A stretch of 64,000 bases of DNA, from assembly GCF_914767665.1 (NCBI RefSeq), contig NC_059501.1:56606798-56670797 (forward strand). Reading direction: 5' to 3'. The position numbers were made by a program, and so were the translations under genes. Positions 1 to 12,734 of the stretch are shown in pieces. Numbering within the stretch: the stretch's first letter is position 1; every line of letters begins with the position of its first letter. The DNA is from Harmonia axyridis. Taxonomy: Eukaryota; Arthropoda; Insecta; Coleoptera; Coccinellidae. The notes below the pieces were generated by a model. It did not search any database. It saw only the letters and a program-made list of their open reading frames with translations, and was not told the DNA's origin.

Positions 1-755
1 TTGTGTAGTGTGACATCAATAAAAAAAATGATGTAATGAGAAAGAATCTTGCAAAAAACACTGTTATTTATTAAACTTATTGTATAAAAGAACCAAAAAT
101 ATCAACTTTTTTAAAATAGAAACATAAATCAAATCAATATAAATCATAACAAAATGAAAAATAATGAAGTCTCTCAATAATGAGAAACCTCCAGGCTTTG
201 TTAGATTTCATAATTGCGGGTTTTTGTAACTGTAAGAACAGCTTTGGAAAATTCAACAATTTCAACAGGAGCTGAAGATGTTGGTGGTGACAAAAATCCT
301 TGGCCATTTTGGCCAAGTTTGGAAAGATATTTCTGAAACTACCAAAATCTACCAATAGATTTCACAGAAATGTGAAAAAACTACTAATAACTATCATAAC
401 CACTGGCGAATGCTTCAGTCTCTCGGCGCTCAAGGAATCCCATTAAATAGACTAAATAGTCTAAGCGCGCACGAGATTGCAGAAATATTTATATACCGTG
501 CGACGCTTACATATCAAGCTCAAGTAATAGCAAGTAACTTGATATCAAGTCATGCTCTAAATATTCAAAATCAAGTCAACTTAGCATATCACATAATGAA
601 AACTTTAAATTGGAATACCTATGCCAAATTTAAGTTAAATATCTTGTGAAGGGAAGGGGCTATGAGAAAAAACCAAACTTTAACACCAAGAATTTTTTTT
701 AAAGATCAGAGGAATCTGCCATTTTCGTTTGGACCTCCAATTAAGGAACTCCGGT
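1..755. other. AT-rich stretch, nothing recognised
   Basis: Only short frames (up to about 80 codons) occur and none matches a family I know. No splice pattern, RNA gene or repeat end could be supported. Confidence 0.5.
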
Positions 756-756
756 A

Positions 757-2820
757 TATAGGGAGTTTCCAAATTAGACGTGAACCTTGAAGGTGGTGTT
801 AGTATCACTCATTTGCTGTCGATTGAGCCATATTTATTGATAACGGAAAATCAACAGTTTCCGAAATATTTGAGTTCTTGTGTTTTTTAACAAATTTCTC
901 ATTTTACTGAATTTTGGATTATTTTCTTCAGAAAAGAAAATGATATGTATGAAAAAAAGCAAATCTATGCTCTATAAGAATACTAGATGTTGAATAAGAA
1001 TTAGTATGATTTGAAAGTTGGTAGATGAAGAAAAGAATAGTAAATTTCTAATATAAATTCGCTTGCAACTTTCGAACTTCACAATTTATGTATGACGAAA
1101 TCATTTTGAAAACTTGACAAATTACTTCTAAATTTTCTAAAAAGTTTTCGTTTGAATACAGGTTCTAGTTTTGTTTCAGCAGATTTTGACTTGAAAGGAG
1201 AGAAAGGAATTATATATTTTTTTATTACAATCAAACTCAGAATTTCAGTAAAGAATGTATTAATAAATTATGTTTGAAATGACCTCCATCATTCCTTATT
1301 CAAGCATGTGCCCCTTTTTCTTCTTCAGTTGTAACTTTCCGCCTGAAAATTACTCTCAATCTTGTTTCATCTAGAATTTAGACCCGGACTTTTCGCTGAC
1401 CACGAAAATAATCCAAAATCACAATCATATTTGGTCAACGTAGAAAAAATTGACGAAAAATGAAATAAGGTGAGGAATCTTTTGAAAATCTCGAAACTCA
1501 AATATCTCGTACAGTGTTGATTTTTTGTCATCACTAAATATGGCTCAAATAGAGTTGCACAATTTTGACTCGAATGTTTGAGATTGACTTGAGTTCGACT
1601 TCAAATCAAGTCAAACTCAAGTCAATATTTCTGACAAATGATTCAAGTCAAATCAAACTGGACAATGGTTACAGATTTGATAATTCAAACTGTTTCTCAA
1701 ACTAGTATGAAAGAGTTTGAAAAATAATTTATTTAGTAAATATACTTCGATAGGGTGAAATATTTTCATTAAATATACCAAGTAGGTACAACAAATACCC
1801 AAATCGATTTGAAACATAAAGAGAATACATTATTTTAATTTTTTTGTAATCAACTCTAACTTGTCACCATAAAATTCTTCGTAAAAAGTAAAGTTCTTCA
1901 GTACTTCTCACAAATTAAGTGAATGCTGTGAACAAAAAATTCGGAACTAGAGCCCCCTGCTAATAAAAATTACAAGTAGGTACAATAAAACAAATCGCAT
2001 ATTTTCAACTTCAAGAATTAAGTTAAAAACTATTTCAACAATTTTGGATCCAACGTTTTATGTTGTTACTACCACAAATACTACATGATCCAGAAGGTGT
2101 GGCTTTTTTGTGGCTCTTTATCAAATGTCGTTGAAGAACTAGTTCTACTATTGGAATTTTTTTCCGTTTTTCTTTATTTTTACATAATTTGCACTTTCTA
2201 ATTCTCAATGTCTTGGAATCGCCTGCCGCAACATCAAAAAAATCTGTATATTTCTTTTTCTTGTTGATTAGATTTTTTTCTCATAGTTTTTGAGGAGGGG
2301 ATCTTCAAAATCAATTTGTTCTGGTACGTATTCCAAACTGCATGAGCTACATGAAAAAAGTTCAGGTTCAGACATTTCGAGTTCAGACACAATGCACAAC
2401 ACACACACTCCAAAAAATAACGAAACAAGCCAAGCGTATCCTTCTAAATATGAACTATAACTAATTTGTGGAGTAGCAGAGTACAGGTTAAGACACGTTG
2501 CGCAATATGATATTCCAACTTCAAACTGTTTGAAGAAGTTTGATTTCAAGCCAAACCTAAAGGTGCATAAATCAAGCCAAGTCAATCTTTTTTACAAAAA
2601 AAGTTTGATTTTCAATTCAAGTCAAGTTTGTGAGTAAAATCAACCAATAAATTATATAAAAAAAATGATTTTACACACTTGAAATTGTACTTCTTCTTTT
2701 TGTATTTTCTAAAATCAAACTAGTTTGATTTGAATGCATCTCTAGGCTCAAACGACAACAAATGCGTCATACTAACACGTGCTTCAAGGTTCAGTTCTAA
2801 TTTAGAAACACTCTGTATAT
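757..2820. mobile_element. DNA transposon with ~130-bp inverted ends, non-autonomous
   Basis: The sequence near 760-885 reappears, inverted and about 80% similar by eye, at about 1490-1549 plus 2753-2815. The two ends therefore form long terminal inverted repeats once the hAT insertion at 1550-2744 is ignored. No transposase frame is visible inside. A second, one-sided copy of the right half lies at 7741-8092. The superfamily is not clear; the outer end lies next to TA-rich sequence, which would allow a TA target. Confidence 0.6.
1550..2744. mobile_element. Non-autonomous hAT transposon, 1195 bp
   Basis: The ends read TAGAGTTGCA on the left and, inverted, TAGAGATGCA on the right, close to the hAT terminal consensus. 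A perfect 8-bp target duplication, GGCTCAAA, lies at 1542-1549 and 2745-2752. Both ends carry several short TTGACTTGA or TCAAGTCAAA motifs, as expected of subterminal transposase-binding repeats. The interior holds no transposase frame. It inserted into the TIR element at 757-2820. Confidence 0.85.
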
Positions 2821-2824
2821 ATAT

Positions 2825-4335
2825 ATATATCAACTATGGTCAAGCAGGGATACACAAAAAACAACATTGAATATAGATCACAACCATTTCTTAAACGAAA
2901 ATTCACGTTGATACGTAATCCTCGAAGGTCACAGTTCAGTAAATCATCCTGAATACATGAATATAACCAAAAAAATATATACTGAGAAATTGGCAAGCGT
3001 GATCCTATCGATCTCAACATCGCAATTTTGCGATGCGAAAAAATTTATCGGTATTCAAAAAGGTCGTATGCGGGAAAAGGGACTCATCGAAGTTGACTGG
3101 AAGGGAAAGATATTTAACGCAGGGCTGTGATAAGGGTAATGAATCAGAGGAGAGCGGCAGAAGGAACGGAACAGGAAGTATGAGAGCAGCACTGGACACA
3201 ATTTCCGCATCGCAAGGCCTACGTAGGACACCGGCCCCTGGGGCCGATATACCGGATGACCAATGGCATTTTCCAAGGAGATCCGACCGAAAAGGCCGTG
3301 TTTAGGAAAGGAGCTTTCATCTCAGGAAATATTTCATGGAATGCCCTTCTGAAATTGAAAATTACAGACTGGAAATAGGAGGAAAAAGGAAAGGATGCTC
3401 TTACTTGAAGTCGTTTCAAGATCAGAAACATTTGGGGAATAATCAACATAATTATGCAACATTTATTTTTTCTGTGGAAAAAAGACAAAATACTACAAAT
3501 TACACAAACAACTAAAACATATCCAGGTACCTATACAACGTGCCAAAAAAGTAACGTAACTCTTCAATAATTCTTGATTTCATTGGACATTGATACAATG
3601 TACCTACAACATTTTCCTCAATCAGTGTATTGCAATTTTATTCTGTAACGTGGGTGATATGATTCTTAAATATCTAAAATCTTTCTTTTTTTAATTTAAT
3701 AATATTTCTCTTAAATTTTGAAAAAATTTTGGGCTGGTTTCTATTCACATTGAAAATTTCTGAAATTCAAAATTAGAATAACAGTTTGCCAAAAATACCC
3801 TATATCATTAAGAATTAAGTTTCGAAAGTAAGATTCGATTGAGTATGGCACAAAAGAGAAGATTTAATTGATGGAAATTCAAAAATTTAAGTAGACAATG
3901 ATAGGATCATCGAAGGCAGAAAGAAAAATTTACGAGCCGAGTAAACATCAAAAGGTGGACATCAGGTAGAAATTTTAAGAAAAAGTAGATGGAGAATTTT
4001 TATCGAGCTCCAAAAGGTAGACGTCAAGTGAGATTCTCCTGATGAGAAAAAAGAAAGAAAAAAAATACTGAACGATCAGAAGAATCAACATATAAATATG
4101 AACCAATAGGAAAGATGCAACGAAAGTAAAAACTGAAACTCTTAAGGAAAGATTCGAAGGAAGAAAAAACAAGAGACAATTTTAAATTAAGTGTTCATAG
4201 TTAAATTTTTATAGTTAGTTATCGTTGTGTATTAAAAAATTATAATTCTAAATTTGGATTCCAAAATTTTTCAATGTGGTTGAAACACAACCCAAAATTT
4301 AGCAGAAATATTATAAAATGAAAAAGAAATTCATA
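2825..4335. other. Gene-free stretch with a GC-richer block at ~3040-3300
   Basis: No frame resembles a known protein. The block at about 3040-3300 is GC-richer than its surroundings, open for about 90 codons on the plus strand, and not repeated elsewhere in the window. It may be unique host sequence such as a decayed exon or a regulatory element; there is no specific evidence for either. Confidence 0.35.
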
Positions 4336-4338
4336 TAT

Positions 4339-4378
4339 CATATCAATTGGCACCCAACGTGGGGTGCCAATTGATATG
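4339..4378. repeat. 17-bp perfect hairpin with tRNA-Lys-primer-like core
   Basis: A 17-bp perfect stem (4339-4355 with 4362-4378) encloses a 6-base loop. The stretch TGGCACCCAACGTGGGG inside it differs at one base from the primer-binding sequence that several retroelements use for tRNA-Lys1,2. No LTR or gag frame was found beside it, so this may be a chance hairpin or a relic. Confidence 0.4.
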
Positions 4379-4379
4379 C

Positions 4380-5350
4380 TATGATAATTTAGAAATATGA
4401 TCTTAGTTTGAAAAGAAACGCATATGAAAATTTGTGTTTTAATTTGATATTGGAAAGTAATCAATAGGTTTTATCACATATATTTCAATATTTATTCTCA
4501 GAGGCTATAACAGTACATCCCTTCTCATCGATATTATGAATCCCTGTATGTACCTCAATATCACGAATCTGAAATTGAGTTCATTGTTTCCTTGTTTGAA
4601 TGAAATATTCATTGGATAGAAAAATTTTGTTTATCAACTACTTCGGACAATGAACAGTAATACATTATTGATTCACAGTACAACCGATCGAATAATGAAC
4701 CGAACATTGTAATAATGAACAATCCATTGGTTTATTGCTAAAAACAGCCAAAGGTTTCAAAAGAAAATGAACTACTAACTCTGTCAAACTTCAACTTCCC
4801 AAATTTCCTTTAATTTCATTCGATCAGAATGAAATGATTCAGATGTTAAATAACAATTTTAAACTACATGATGCGAAATTTTGTATTGATCAGAGAAAAT
4901 CCGAGAAGAAAACAAATACCTAATCTGTTCGTTATATCTCAAAACCAACAGAGTTAAAATTTTAAGTGATGATATGAAATTACAATTTCAATCTCCATGC
5001 AAAATTTCAAGTTGATGACATAAGTGGAACTCTATAAAAATCAAGAAGAATATCGAAAAATAAATGAGGAAAGCACTGAGCTTTTGAAAGCTCGTCATTC
5101 ACTTCTGTGGTCTCCAATCCTCTGGTTTTTTATTAGCCTCCATCTCTGTTTTTGAAGCTTATAAAAGTCGTTTTCCATCTTTTTGAAAAAGTTTCCCAAT
5201 ATCTATTCTTTATTTGTCTGACTATGTTGTTGGTATCATTTCTGACTCTTTTGTACTTCTGATAGTCTTACGTAGCTATGTTTTCTTCCTCTCGCATTGT
5301 TGTCAATAGTAATAATTCAACGAAAAAAAATTCAGGAGGATCAGTAATTC
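4380..5350. other. AT-rich stretch, nothing recognised
   Basis: No protein-like frame, RNA gene or transposon end could be identified here. Confidence 0.5.
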
Positions 5351-5352
5351 AT

Positions 5353-6284
5353 CAGTTTTTCACCATAATTTGACCCCCCTTTAACTTTGTTACTAAAAGA
5401 GGTACAAAAAAATGTTTACAATAGTTTCACGAAATCGACTAGTGTTTTTCAAAAAGATTTCACAAAACGAAATATATACAGAGTGAGCATAACATATTGA
5501 TGGCAACTTCATTTTTTCAAATGGAACACCCTGTATATTTTTCTATATTTTACTAGCTCTTTTTCCCCTGATTTCGAATATATAACATATGTTCGGCCTA
5601 TCTCTCTTATTCTGAGTATCACAGAGTTCCAAATTTTAAGAACCACTTGGCAAGCTAAGTAATCAGTTTTCAAGTGGAAGGCTGCGATAATTCGAAATGC
5701 CTTTTTTGAGTAATCTCGTTGGTAACGATATATGGTTTGTCATTGAATGAAACTATTCATCGTAGATGCAGAAAAATTTGAAATATTTTCACTTTATGTG
5801 AAGAACAATAAAAATAAGAAAGCTACAAGAAGAGAATATGTATATGGAGTTGCATCCAAGTCATCCAATTCCAATTTATAGTGAAAAACGTATGTCATAT
5901 CATTGCCAACAACATAACTCAAAAAAGGGCATTTTGAGTTATCGCAGCCCATCACTTGAAAACTGCTTACTTAGCTTGCCAGGTGGTTCTTGAAATTTGA
6001 TACTCTGTGGTACTCAGAATAAGAGAGATAGACTAAACATATGTTATATATTCAAAGTCAGGGGAAAAAGTACTAGTCAAATATAGAAAAATATACAGGG
6101 TGTTCCATTTGAAAAAATGAAGTTGCGATCAATATGTTGACCACTCTGTATATATTTGTTCATTGTATCATTTTAAAAAACACTATTCGATTTCGTGAAA
6201 CTTTTGTAGAAAATATTTTTTTGTACCTCTTTCAGTAACAAAGTTAAAGGGGGGGGGGGGCAAATTTTTTTGCCCCCCCCCCCG
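5353..6284. mobile_element. Foldback/MITE-type element, copy A
   Basis: The left arm at about 5353-5715 returns as its reverse complement at about 5930-6262, around a unique middle of about 215 bp. The same arms and middle occur again at 26911-27440 and 38865-39090 (copy B). No transposase is encoded. The right end has expanded into a run of G, an AT-rich spacer and a run of C (about 6251-6284), absent from the left end and from copy B. The inner halves contain a GGGTGTTCCATTTGAAAAA-like motif that is common in insect dispersed repeats. Confidence 0.75.
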
Positions 6285-6439
6285 GTACTTGGCAAGCAGC
6301 CTCTGATTCATATCATTGAAATTATTTAAGGACAAAAAGTCCTCATTGTTACTTTCAGTTTTTCTTCAAAAACCCACTGAAACGCTGATGAAAATAAATC
6401 TGGCCACATCGATCGAAGAAGAACATACCTGAAGAGAAC

Positions 6440-6960
6440 TTGAACAGGATCATTCAGGAAACGTTATCTCAGAATACATTTCCTGTGACATTTCTTATAA
6501 GAACCCCTTACGTAACCCCACTCTCGCAACCCCTATCGAAATATATCGCTTCTTTATAAAGATTAGATCATATGTGGAATAAGGGGCACATATATAAGAG
6601 CACTCCGATAGGGGTGTGTTTCGGCTTTCAGGATTTCAGAAATGTGCATCAGTCAAAGCACGGTCCATTACGCTGGCCTAAGCGATAGCGGCTAATGGCT
6701 GAAAACCGGAGATGAATGGCCGCTAGAAATGGCCCTGGAAAAGCCTTATTCTCGCTCGTTTCCTTGCCGGACCGTGGAACCCCGTTCAAATGGAACCGAC
6801 CGAGCACCCAGACCTGATGACTGCATGGTAATTTCTGCGAGAAACCCTATTTATTTATATCGGAAGCTGGGATCGGATCGCGCTACGATTTTACCAAATT
6901 TAAGAAGATTTAGGGGAGAACGAACGGTGAAGTGAGATTTATGGCGTCGGTCTGGTTTCT
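6440..6960 (+). other. GC-richer unique block with TATA-like motif
   Basis: This block is less AT-rich than its neighbours and is not repeated in the window. A TATATAAGAG motif at 6591-6600 is followed by TCAGTC at 6649, which resembles an arthropod initiator but is spaced too far for a standard TATA-Inr pair. A 68-codon frame starts at 6729 and matches nothing I know. It could be a promoter with a first exon of an unrecognised gene, or a conserved regulatory block. Confidence 0.3.
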
Positions 6961-7552
6961 TGCGGATATTCCCTGCCAATTACGCTGAATGTAATACGAA
7001 AGTTTTCCGATACTTCTCATCAGGATCAATAGCATATCATATCATATAGCATATACGTTAATTGGGTCCGGTTTTCGATATTCTTCTGGAAAAATTATTC
7101 CTATTAGCGATCCAGCTCTAGATAATTAACTTGTAACGTGTATGTACAAAAGAAATGTATGAAAAATGGTTACCGGTTAAATTCAAATGCTAGTATGGAT
7201 TTTTTGTAGACCTTCATGCCAAATATTATAAAAAACTGAATAGAAGACTCTGATCAACGCTTGTTCCCACATACTTAACGTTAAAAGCCACAAGTGTAAC
7301 ATTATCATATCTTTTGAACCAGGAAACATATCTGAATAGGTTTTTCGCTACTTTGCAGCTGAAAAGGCTATTTTTCATTAATCGCTAAGATTTTTTGATT
7401 TTTTAGGAATTATTATCGTCTTTACTTTCATAAGTTACTCATGTTACATGGCCAGGAGTAAGACGTATCTGCTGGGCTGTTTTGAACATAAATTGATAAA
7501 TTCCTGGTCTTCCATAGTATAACACATTTTTTTGACAAAATTCGATTTTATT

Positions 7553-7790
7553 ATTCAACATAGTTCGAGAGCGATACAGCGGTTATAGCGATCTTTCAAC
7601 CATTTTTGTAGTACGATATGTTTTTCGGTTCAAAATAGGCATCAGTTTCGGCGATTACTTCTTCATTGGCGCTAAATTTCTTTCCAGCGAGCATTCTTTT
7701 GAGATCTGAGAACAGGAAAAAGTCGCTGGAGGCCAGATCTGTCACTAGTTTAGTTTCAGCAGATTTTGGTTTGAAAAGGGAAAGAAGCAA
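7553..7790 (-). pseudogene. Mariner transposase C-terminal fragment
   Basis: The minus-strand frame from 7790 encodes a stretch ending SSDFFLFSDLKRMLAGKKF and SANEEVIAETDAYF, the recognisable C-terminal part of mariner (DD34D) transposases, including the region just after the last catalytic Asp. A stop after the YYKNG motif, with the expected family tail resuming in another frame toward 7553, shows a small indel. The N-terminal DNA-binding domain and most of the catalytic core are absent. It abuts the repeat copy at 7741-8092. Confidence 0.8.
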
Positions 7791-8092
7791 AAAAACGAAA
7801 TTAATGAATTAAATAATTTTTTATTGCAATTAAAATCAAAATAAAATAAATAAAAAAAAAAAAATATAAAATCAAAACGAAAATAATTCAAGATTATAAA
7901 CGAATTTGATCAACGTAAAAAAAAATTGACGATAAATGAAGTGAAGTAAGAAATATTTTAGAAATAACAAGAACTCAAATATCTCGTGAACTGTTGATTT
8001 TTGGTTATCACTGAATATGACTCAAACGACAGCAAATGAGTCATACTAACTCTACCTCCATGGTTAACAATTTGAAAACATGCTGTATATGT
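7741..8092. repeat. Partial second copy of the 757-2820 TIR element
   Basis: This stretch aligns by eye with 1165-1549 joined to 2753-2820, the right half of the first element without its hAT insertion. That supports reading the hAT at 1550-2744 as a later insertion. The left half is missing and a mariner fragment lies there instead. Confidence 0.7.
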
Positions 8093-8344
8093 ACAATTAA
8101 ATATTCTGCTTCTTTCAATTCACTGAATTTGTTTTCACACTAAAAAACAATTACCTACGGCCCTCTTGAAAGAATGTCGATGATATGCTCTAGGATTAAA
8201 TAATCGAATAGCAAATGAGTAGAAGCATTCAATCACATTAAAATGTGTTGTAGTATGTAGTGGTATGCTTCGATGTTAGCAATAACACAAACTCCCTATA
8301 CTGAAACATGCAGACATATTTTCAAGAATTTAAACATTCTTACT

Positions 8345-8876
8345 CTCCCATAGTTGTTTATATATCACTGTCTATATTACATCAAAACTAATGAGCAAAA
8401 CTTCTCTAAACAAAATACTCTTCACTTATATGACACAAGAAACAGAAATGATCTAATAATACCACAACATAGACTCACCTTTACTCACAAAAGTTTTATC
8501 AACCTCTCTGTCAAACTTTTCAATAAACTTCCCAAGCAAATGAAAGATCTTCCAACAGCAAACTTCAAGATAGAAACTAAAAAGATGCTTCTTACAATTA
8601 ATGCCTACAATATCCAGGAATTCTTTGACGCTGATGTTCGCTCCTCAATAAATATGTAGCTATGATGTTTTCAACTTTGTGTTCCTGAATGTTCCGATGT
8701 ACCTGTACTGTACTTTAATCCATTATTATATCTATTTATGTATTTGTCTATCTAGAGATACTAATCCATGTATATTCATGTGAATATTTTCTAGTGGCTG
8801 CAACTACTTTATTCTGATTTTGACGAAGCTAAAACATCATTTGTTATTTGAGCAAATAAAGTATATTATTATTATT
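8345..8876 (+). mobile_element. 5'-truncated jockey/CR1-like retroposon, C-terminal tail and 3' UTR
   Basis: An open frame at 8354-8659 encodes the end of a non-LTR reverse transcriptase: a YDTRNRNDLIIPQHRLT segment followed by KSFINLSVKLFNKLPKQMK. This is the typical thumb/C-terminal region of jockey/CR1-type elements. After the stop comes a roughly 215-bp 3' UTR ending in AATAAAGTATA and ATT repeats at about 8876, a plausible retroposon tail. All of the endonuclease and the RT palm are missing, as expected of 5' truncation. Related tails lie at 48713-49605 and 55550-55925. Confidence 0.8.
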
Positions 8877-8879
8877 GGC

Positions 8880-10280
8880 TTGAATTACCTGAAGAAGCAG
8901 TATTTAATAAGATTTTAGATCGTGATTGGTGTCATCTTATAACAATATCATTTTGTGAAAACTTTTTTGATCATGGGTCTCGGAAGTGATTTGAATTACT
9001 CAAAACAGAATGTAAACTTCAATGAGAAAGCTTTGCCAAGGCTCAGTGATTTGTGATCAAATTGTAGGAGTAGAGGTAAGCTTATTCAAAAAACTAGATT
9101 TTCAAACTATGTCGGTTATTACTTGAAATTTGAGAAGTACAAAATATTGAATATTCATTTCTGTGCGTTTTTTTGACAGACGTGCATTTAGCCAAAGTAC
9201 CAATTTTTTGAATTTTACAGAAAATTTTTTCTTCAAGAACAAATTACTCGAAAACGGCTCCTTATACGAGAAAATGTAAGAAATACTTTCACTATTCAAA
9301 ATGGTCAAATACTCATTAAACTTAGTTTCAAAAGTTGAGTTCTTCGAAATTCTGCAATGTTATTAAATGTAATGGTCATAATGAAGAAACTGGAAGGTGT
9401 GGATGAATTTTTGTATGCGGAGAAGATTCATCACATATTCCGAAAATCATTTCCTTCGATAGAAACAATTGCGAGATATAGGTAACTGAAAATTAAATTT
9501 ATGAAGGAGTGCACAAAAGCTTACTTCAAATCAGTGCTTTGCTAATTTTTCTGAAATATTTTCTTATTCAACAGAGTATTTATACATGTATTGACGAAAA
9601 ATATTTCAGTTAAATTGTGCTGTATCACATCCACAAGTATCTGCAATTTCCCTTGTTTTGGGGCTTGTTTTCCAGTCGCCGATGTTCTTGAATTAATCAG
9701 TCATTGTCAGCTGGGGTGCCCATCCATCCGAGATTCTTCAATTACCCTTCGTCAGAAAGGAGCAGACCATACATATTCATATAATTGTAATCGCATCATG
9801 CATGTGTCATTTGAGCAGTGTAACTACATTTCCTGGCCATTGTCGGCGGGTTATCGCGACCCTCTTCAGTTCTCCCAACTTAATAATTCCAAATTCCCCC
9901 TTTCGACTTTTAATGCGGCATCGTTCCACCCATGCAAACTTTATGCACACTTTGCAACACGGCACAAAATTAGATTCATAGGGCTTCTATACCCTCTCCT
10001 TGTCATTTGATAATTGCCTGAAATTTGAGGCGGAGGAATTCGGCCTAGATTTTTTTTTTTAATTAACGATATTAAATGAAAGAAAATTGATGCTAATAAG
10101 GTGAATATTATTTGGGTTTTTATGGTTGAAGCGTTAACTGATTCTTATTTTATTATTCAATTATATCGGTCCTTGATGTTCCCTGAACATATCGCCTTTT
10201 ATTTCGTCATAAAATCTGTAATTTACGAATTTTGAACTAAACGGGACTTTGCAATTGAAGATATACCTAATTAAAATGAT
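8880..10280. other. Mostly gene-free; GC-richer open block at 9591-10010
   Basis: A 139-codon plus-strand frame at 9591-10010 is cysteine-rich with no recognisable domain, and its base composition is richer in GC than the flanks. I could not assign it to a family and it lacks clear splice or promoter signals. It may be a decayed host exon or a fortuitous open frame. The remainder is AT-rich with nothing recognised. Confidence 0.35.
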
Positions 10281-10284
10281 CCAT

Positions 10285-12425
10285 CGAGAGGGATATTCAA
10301 ATGACAGCTGTTAGAATACCCAAGCAAAAATTAGTTGTGGTAGTTGTTTATCGGCCTCTATGTGGCAGTTTCTTGTCGTTTTTGTTGGTTGTTGGGATGG
10401 CACTGGATGTTGCTTTGGAGAGCTATGGAGGTGACCGCATTATTTTTGCTGGAGATTATGATGAGGCTTTATCTGGACAAATTCATCAAATAAGTGAACA
10501 GCATAAGATGTTGGATGTGTTCGGCTCCTACAAAATGAGTCAGATATTTTATGAGCCATCAAGAGTAGGTAAGACGTCCTCAATCTGCATCAACAATATC
10601 TTTACAATTTTTTTTGTGAAGAAGGTGAAATTAAAACGGTTGAACCTCATATTTCTGATCATCGAGCGCAGATCCTCAAAATTCCTGATGTCTACAGAAA
10701 GTTTGAAAACGAGAAATTTAAAACGATTAAGATTTTCAATGACAAGAACAAAAATAATTACATACAGAGGATAAATGTTGAAAATTGGACTCTTATTTAC
10801 ACAGATGACGCAGAACAACAATATGAAAACTTCCACAATAGATTCTTTGAAATTTTTACCGATGTCTACAAAAAAATTGAAAAGAAGAAATTGAAAACGA
10901 TTAGGATTTTTAAAGAAGAAACGAAAATAATTACATACAGAGGATAAATAGTGAAAATTGGATTCTTATCCACAGCGATGACGCAAACAACAATATGGAA
11001 ACATTCACAATAGATTCTTTGAAAATTTCAACTTCCCCTTTCCTGAAACGATTGTGAAGGTCAAAGAACATAAAAAATATAGACCAACTAAAACTACAAA
11101 AGATCTCAAGAAGGAATTAGAAGCAGCAAAAACTATCGCTGAAGTGAAAAAAGATGAAAGGAGTAAAGAACTTTGTGATCTGCTGAAGAGATCACTCAAG
11201 GAGGCCATAACCAACTCAGTGAAGTCAAGAAATCAGGGGAAACTGAATGGAGCTGAGAACAAAACGAATGCAATATGGAGGTTGATTAATCTGGAAATAC
11301 AAGTTAAAGGAAAGCAAAACAGCATGGAAGAGGTCATAACACCGGATGACTTGAATGAATACTATGCATTAGTGAGCAGAAGAATATTAGAAGACTCTAC
11401 TGAAAAACAAGATGAATAATTTGGATACACTTCTTCTTTATTCTGTGACTGAAACTGAAATGGGCAACTCGGCAAAGACTCTGAAAAACAAGAACTCCAA
11501 AGACTTCTATGGAATGTCAGTTTCAATAATGAAAAGCTCAATCCAATTCATTGAAAAACCTCTCTGCAAGATTTTGAATGACTGTATTAATCAGTCGGTC
11601 TTTCCTGGTAAACTCAAGTAAGCTCTGGTTACTCCAATTCCAAAAACGAAAAAAAAAGAATAATGCTCCGATTACAGGCCTATATCGGTTTTGTCTGCCT
11701 TTTCGAAGATTTTTGAAATATCGGTTAAATGACTTCCTTCAAAAGAATCAAAAGGGATCACTCTTCTATCCTGCCCAACACGGATTCAGGGAGTCCAAAT
11801 CACCATAATTGCTATGATCGAGGTTCTTGAGAATATTGTGGAGGCTTTTAATAATTCTGGAGAAATGGGAATGAAATGTGTGGACCTGAGTAAGGCTTTC
11901 GATACTATGAGCCATGATATCCTCTTAGAAAAGCTAGAATACAATGGAGTTAAAGGAAAGGCACTGCATATGTTGGGTTCTTACCTGTCTGGTAAATGCC
12001 AGGCAGTAAGGTGGAATAGAGGAGTTTCAGGTTTGCGATAGGTTGTTGTTGGTGTCCCTCAGGGGTCAATTCTTAGACCGATCGTCTTCGTGATATATTT
12101 GAATGATATCTTCGAGAACATCAAATACAGTTTTTTCTTATACCGATGATTCCTCCTTTTTGGAAAAAACAGTCTCTTGAGAAAGTATACTGGAAAAAAT
12201 GAAATATGTACGAGTAAGGCCTTTACCAGTAAAACAGATATAAATACATCAATCAATTATTTAGGACTAGAATTTCAATCTGACCTGAGCTGGAGGAATC
12301 ATATAACAAATTTATGCAGAAGATTATCAACATCGATTTTCATGATTGGGATAATGAGAAAAATATTTGCAAAACTTGCGTATTATTCTTCCTTCCACAG
12401 TGCAGCCATGGATGCACTGGATGGT
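10285..12425 (+). pseudogene. Decayed jockey-like non-LTR retrotransposon
   Basis: Frames in series spell the parts of a jockey-like ORF2. An endonuclease remnant lies at 10301-10774 (the GDFN motif appears as GDYD). A linker follows at 11054-11419. RT motifs begin at 11814, with DLSKAFDTMSHDILLEKLEY at about 11886-11945 and a VPQGSILRP-like stretch near 12055. A YLGLEFQSDLSW thumb motif lies at about 12265-12300. Frameshifts and stops separate these pieces, so it cannot make one protein. About 170 bp at 10688-10860 is repeated in tandem at 10861-11030. The 3' end is cut off near 12425 by other repeat sequence. Confidence 0.8.
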
Positions 12426-12734
12426 ATCATCCAGGGCCGCCGCCAGGACCGGCATAGCGGACATTTTGCCGGGGGCCAAATTGTAGGGGCGCAAATTCAG
12501 TTGGTAAAACAAGGTATATTTTTTGACACAAAAATATCTTCTCAATAAAAATTCCACTGTTTGTAGTGAATTAAAAATTGCCAAACGCCAATTAGATTTT
12601 TCATATTCAAAATTGGAAACTTTTGAAACAGTCCCAAAATCTCTGAACTTCCCTAACTTTTGTGGGGCAGTATATCTGGAACAGTGTTTCAGACTCCCCA
12701 GAAAATCCTGCATTTGCACTGGAAGCCTGTACAG

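Noticed and set aside
9591..10010. 139-codon open frame as a gene
   Set aside because: No domain, no splice or promoter evidence and no second copy. Kept only as a composition anomaly.
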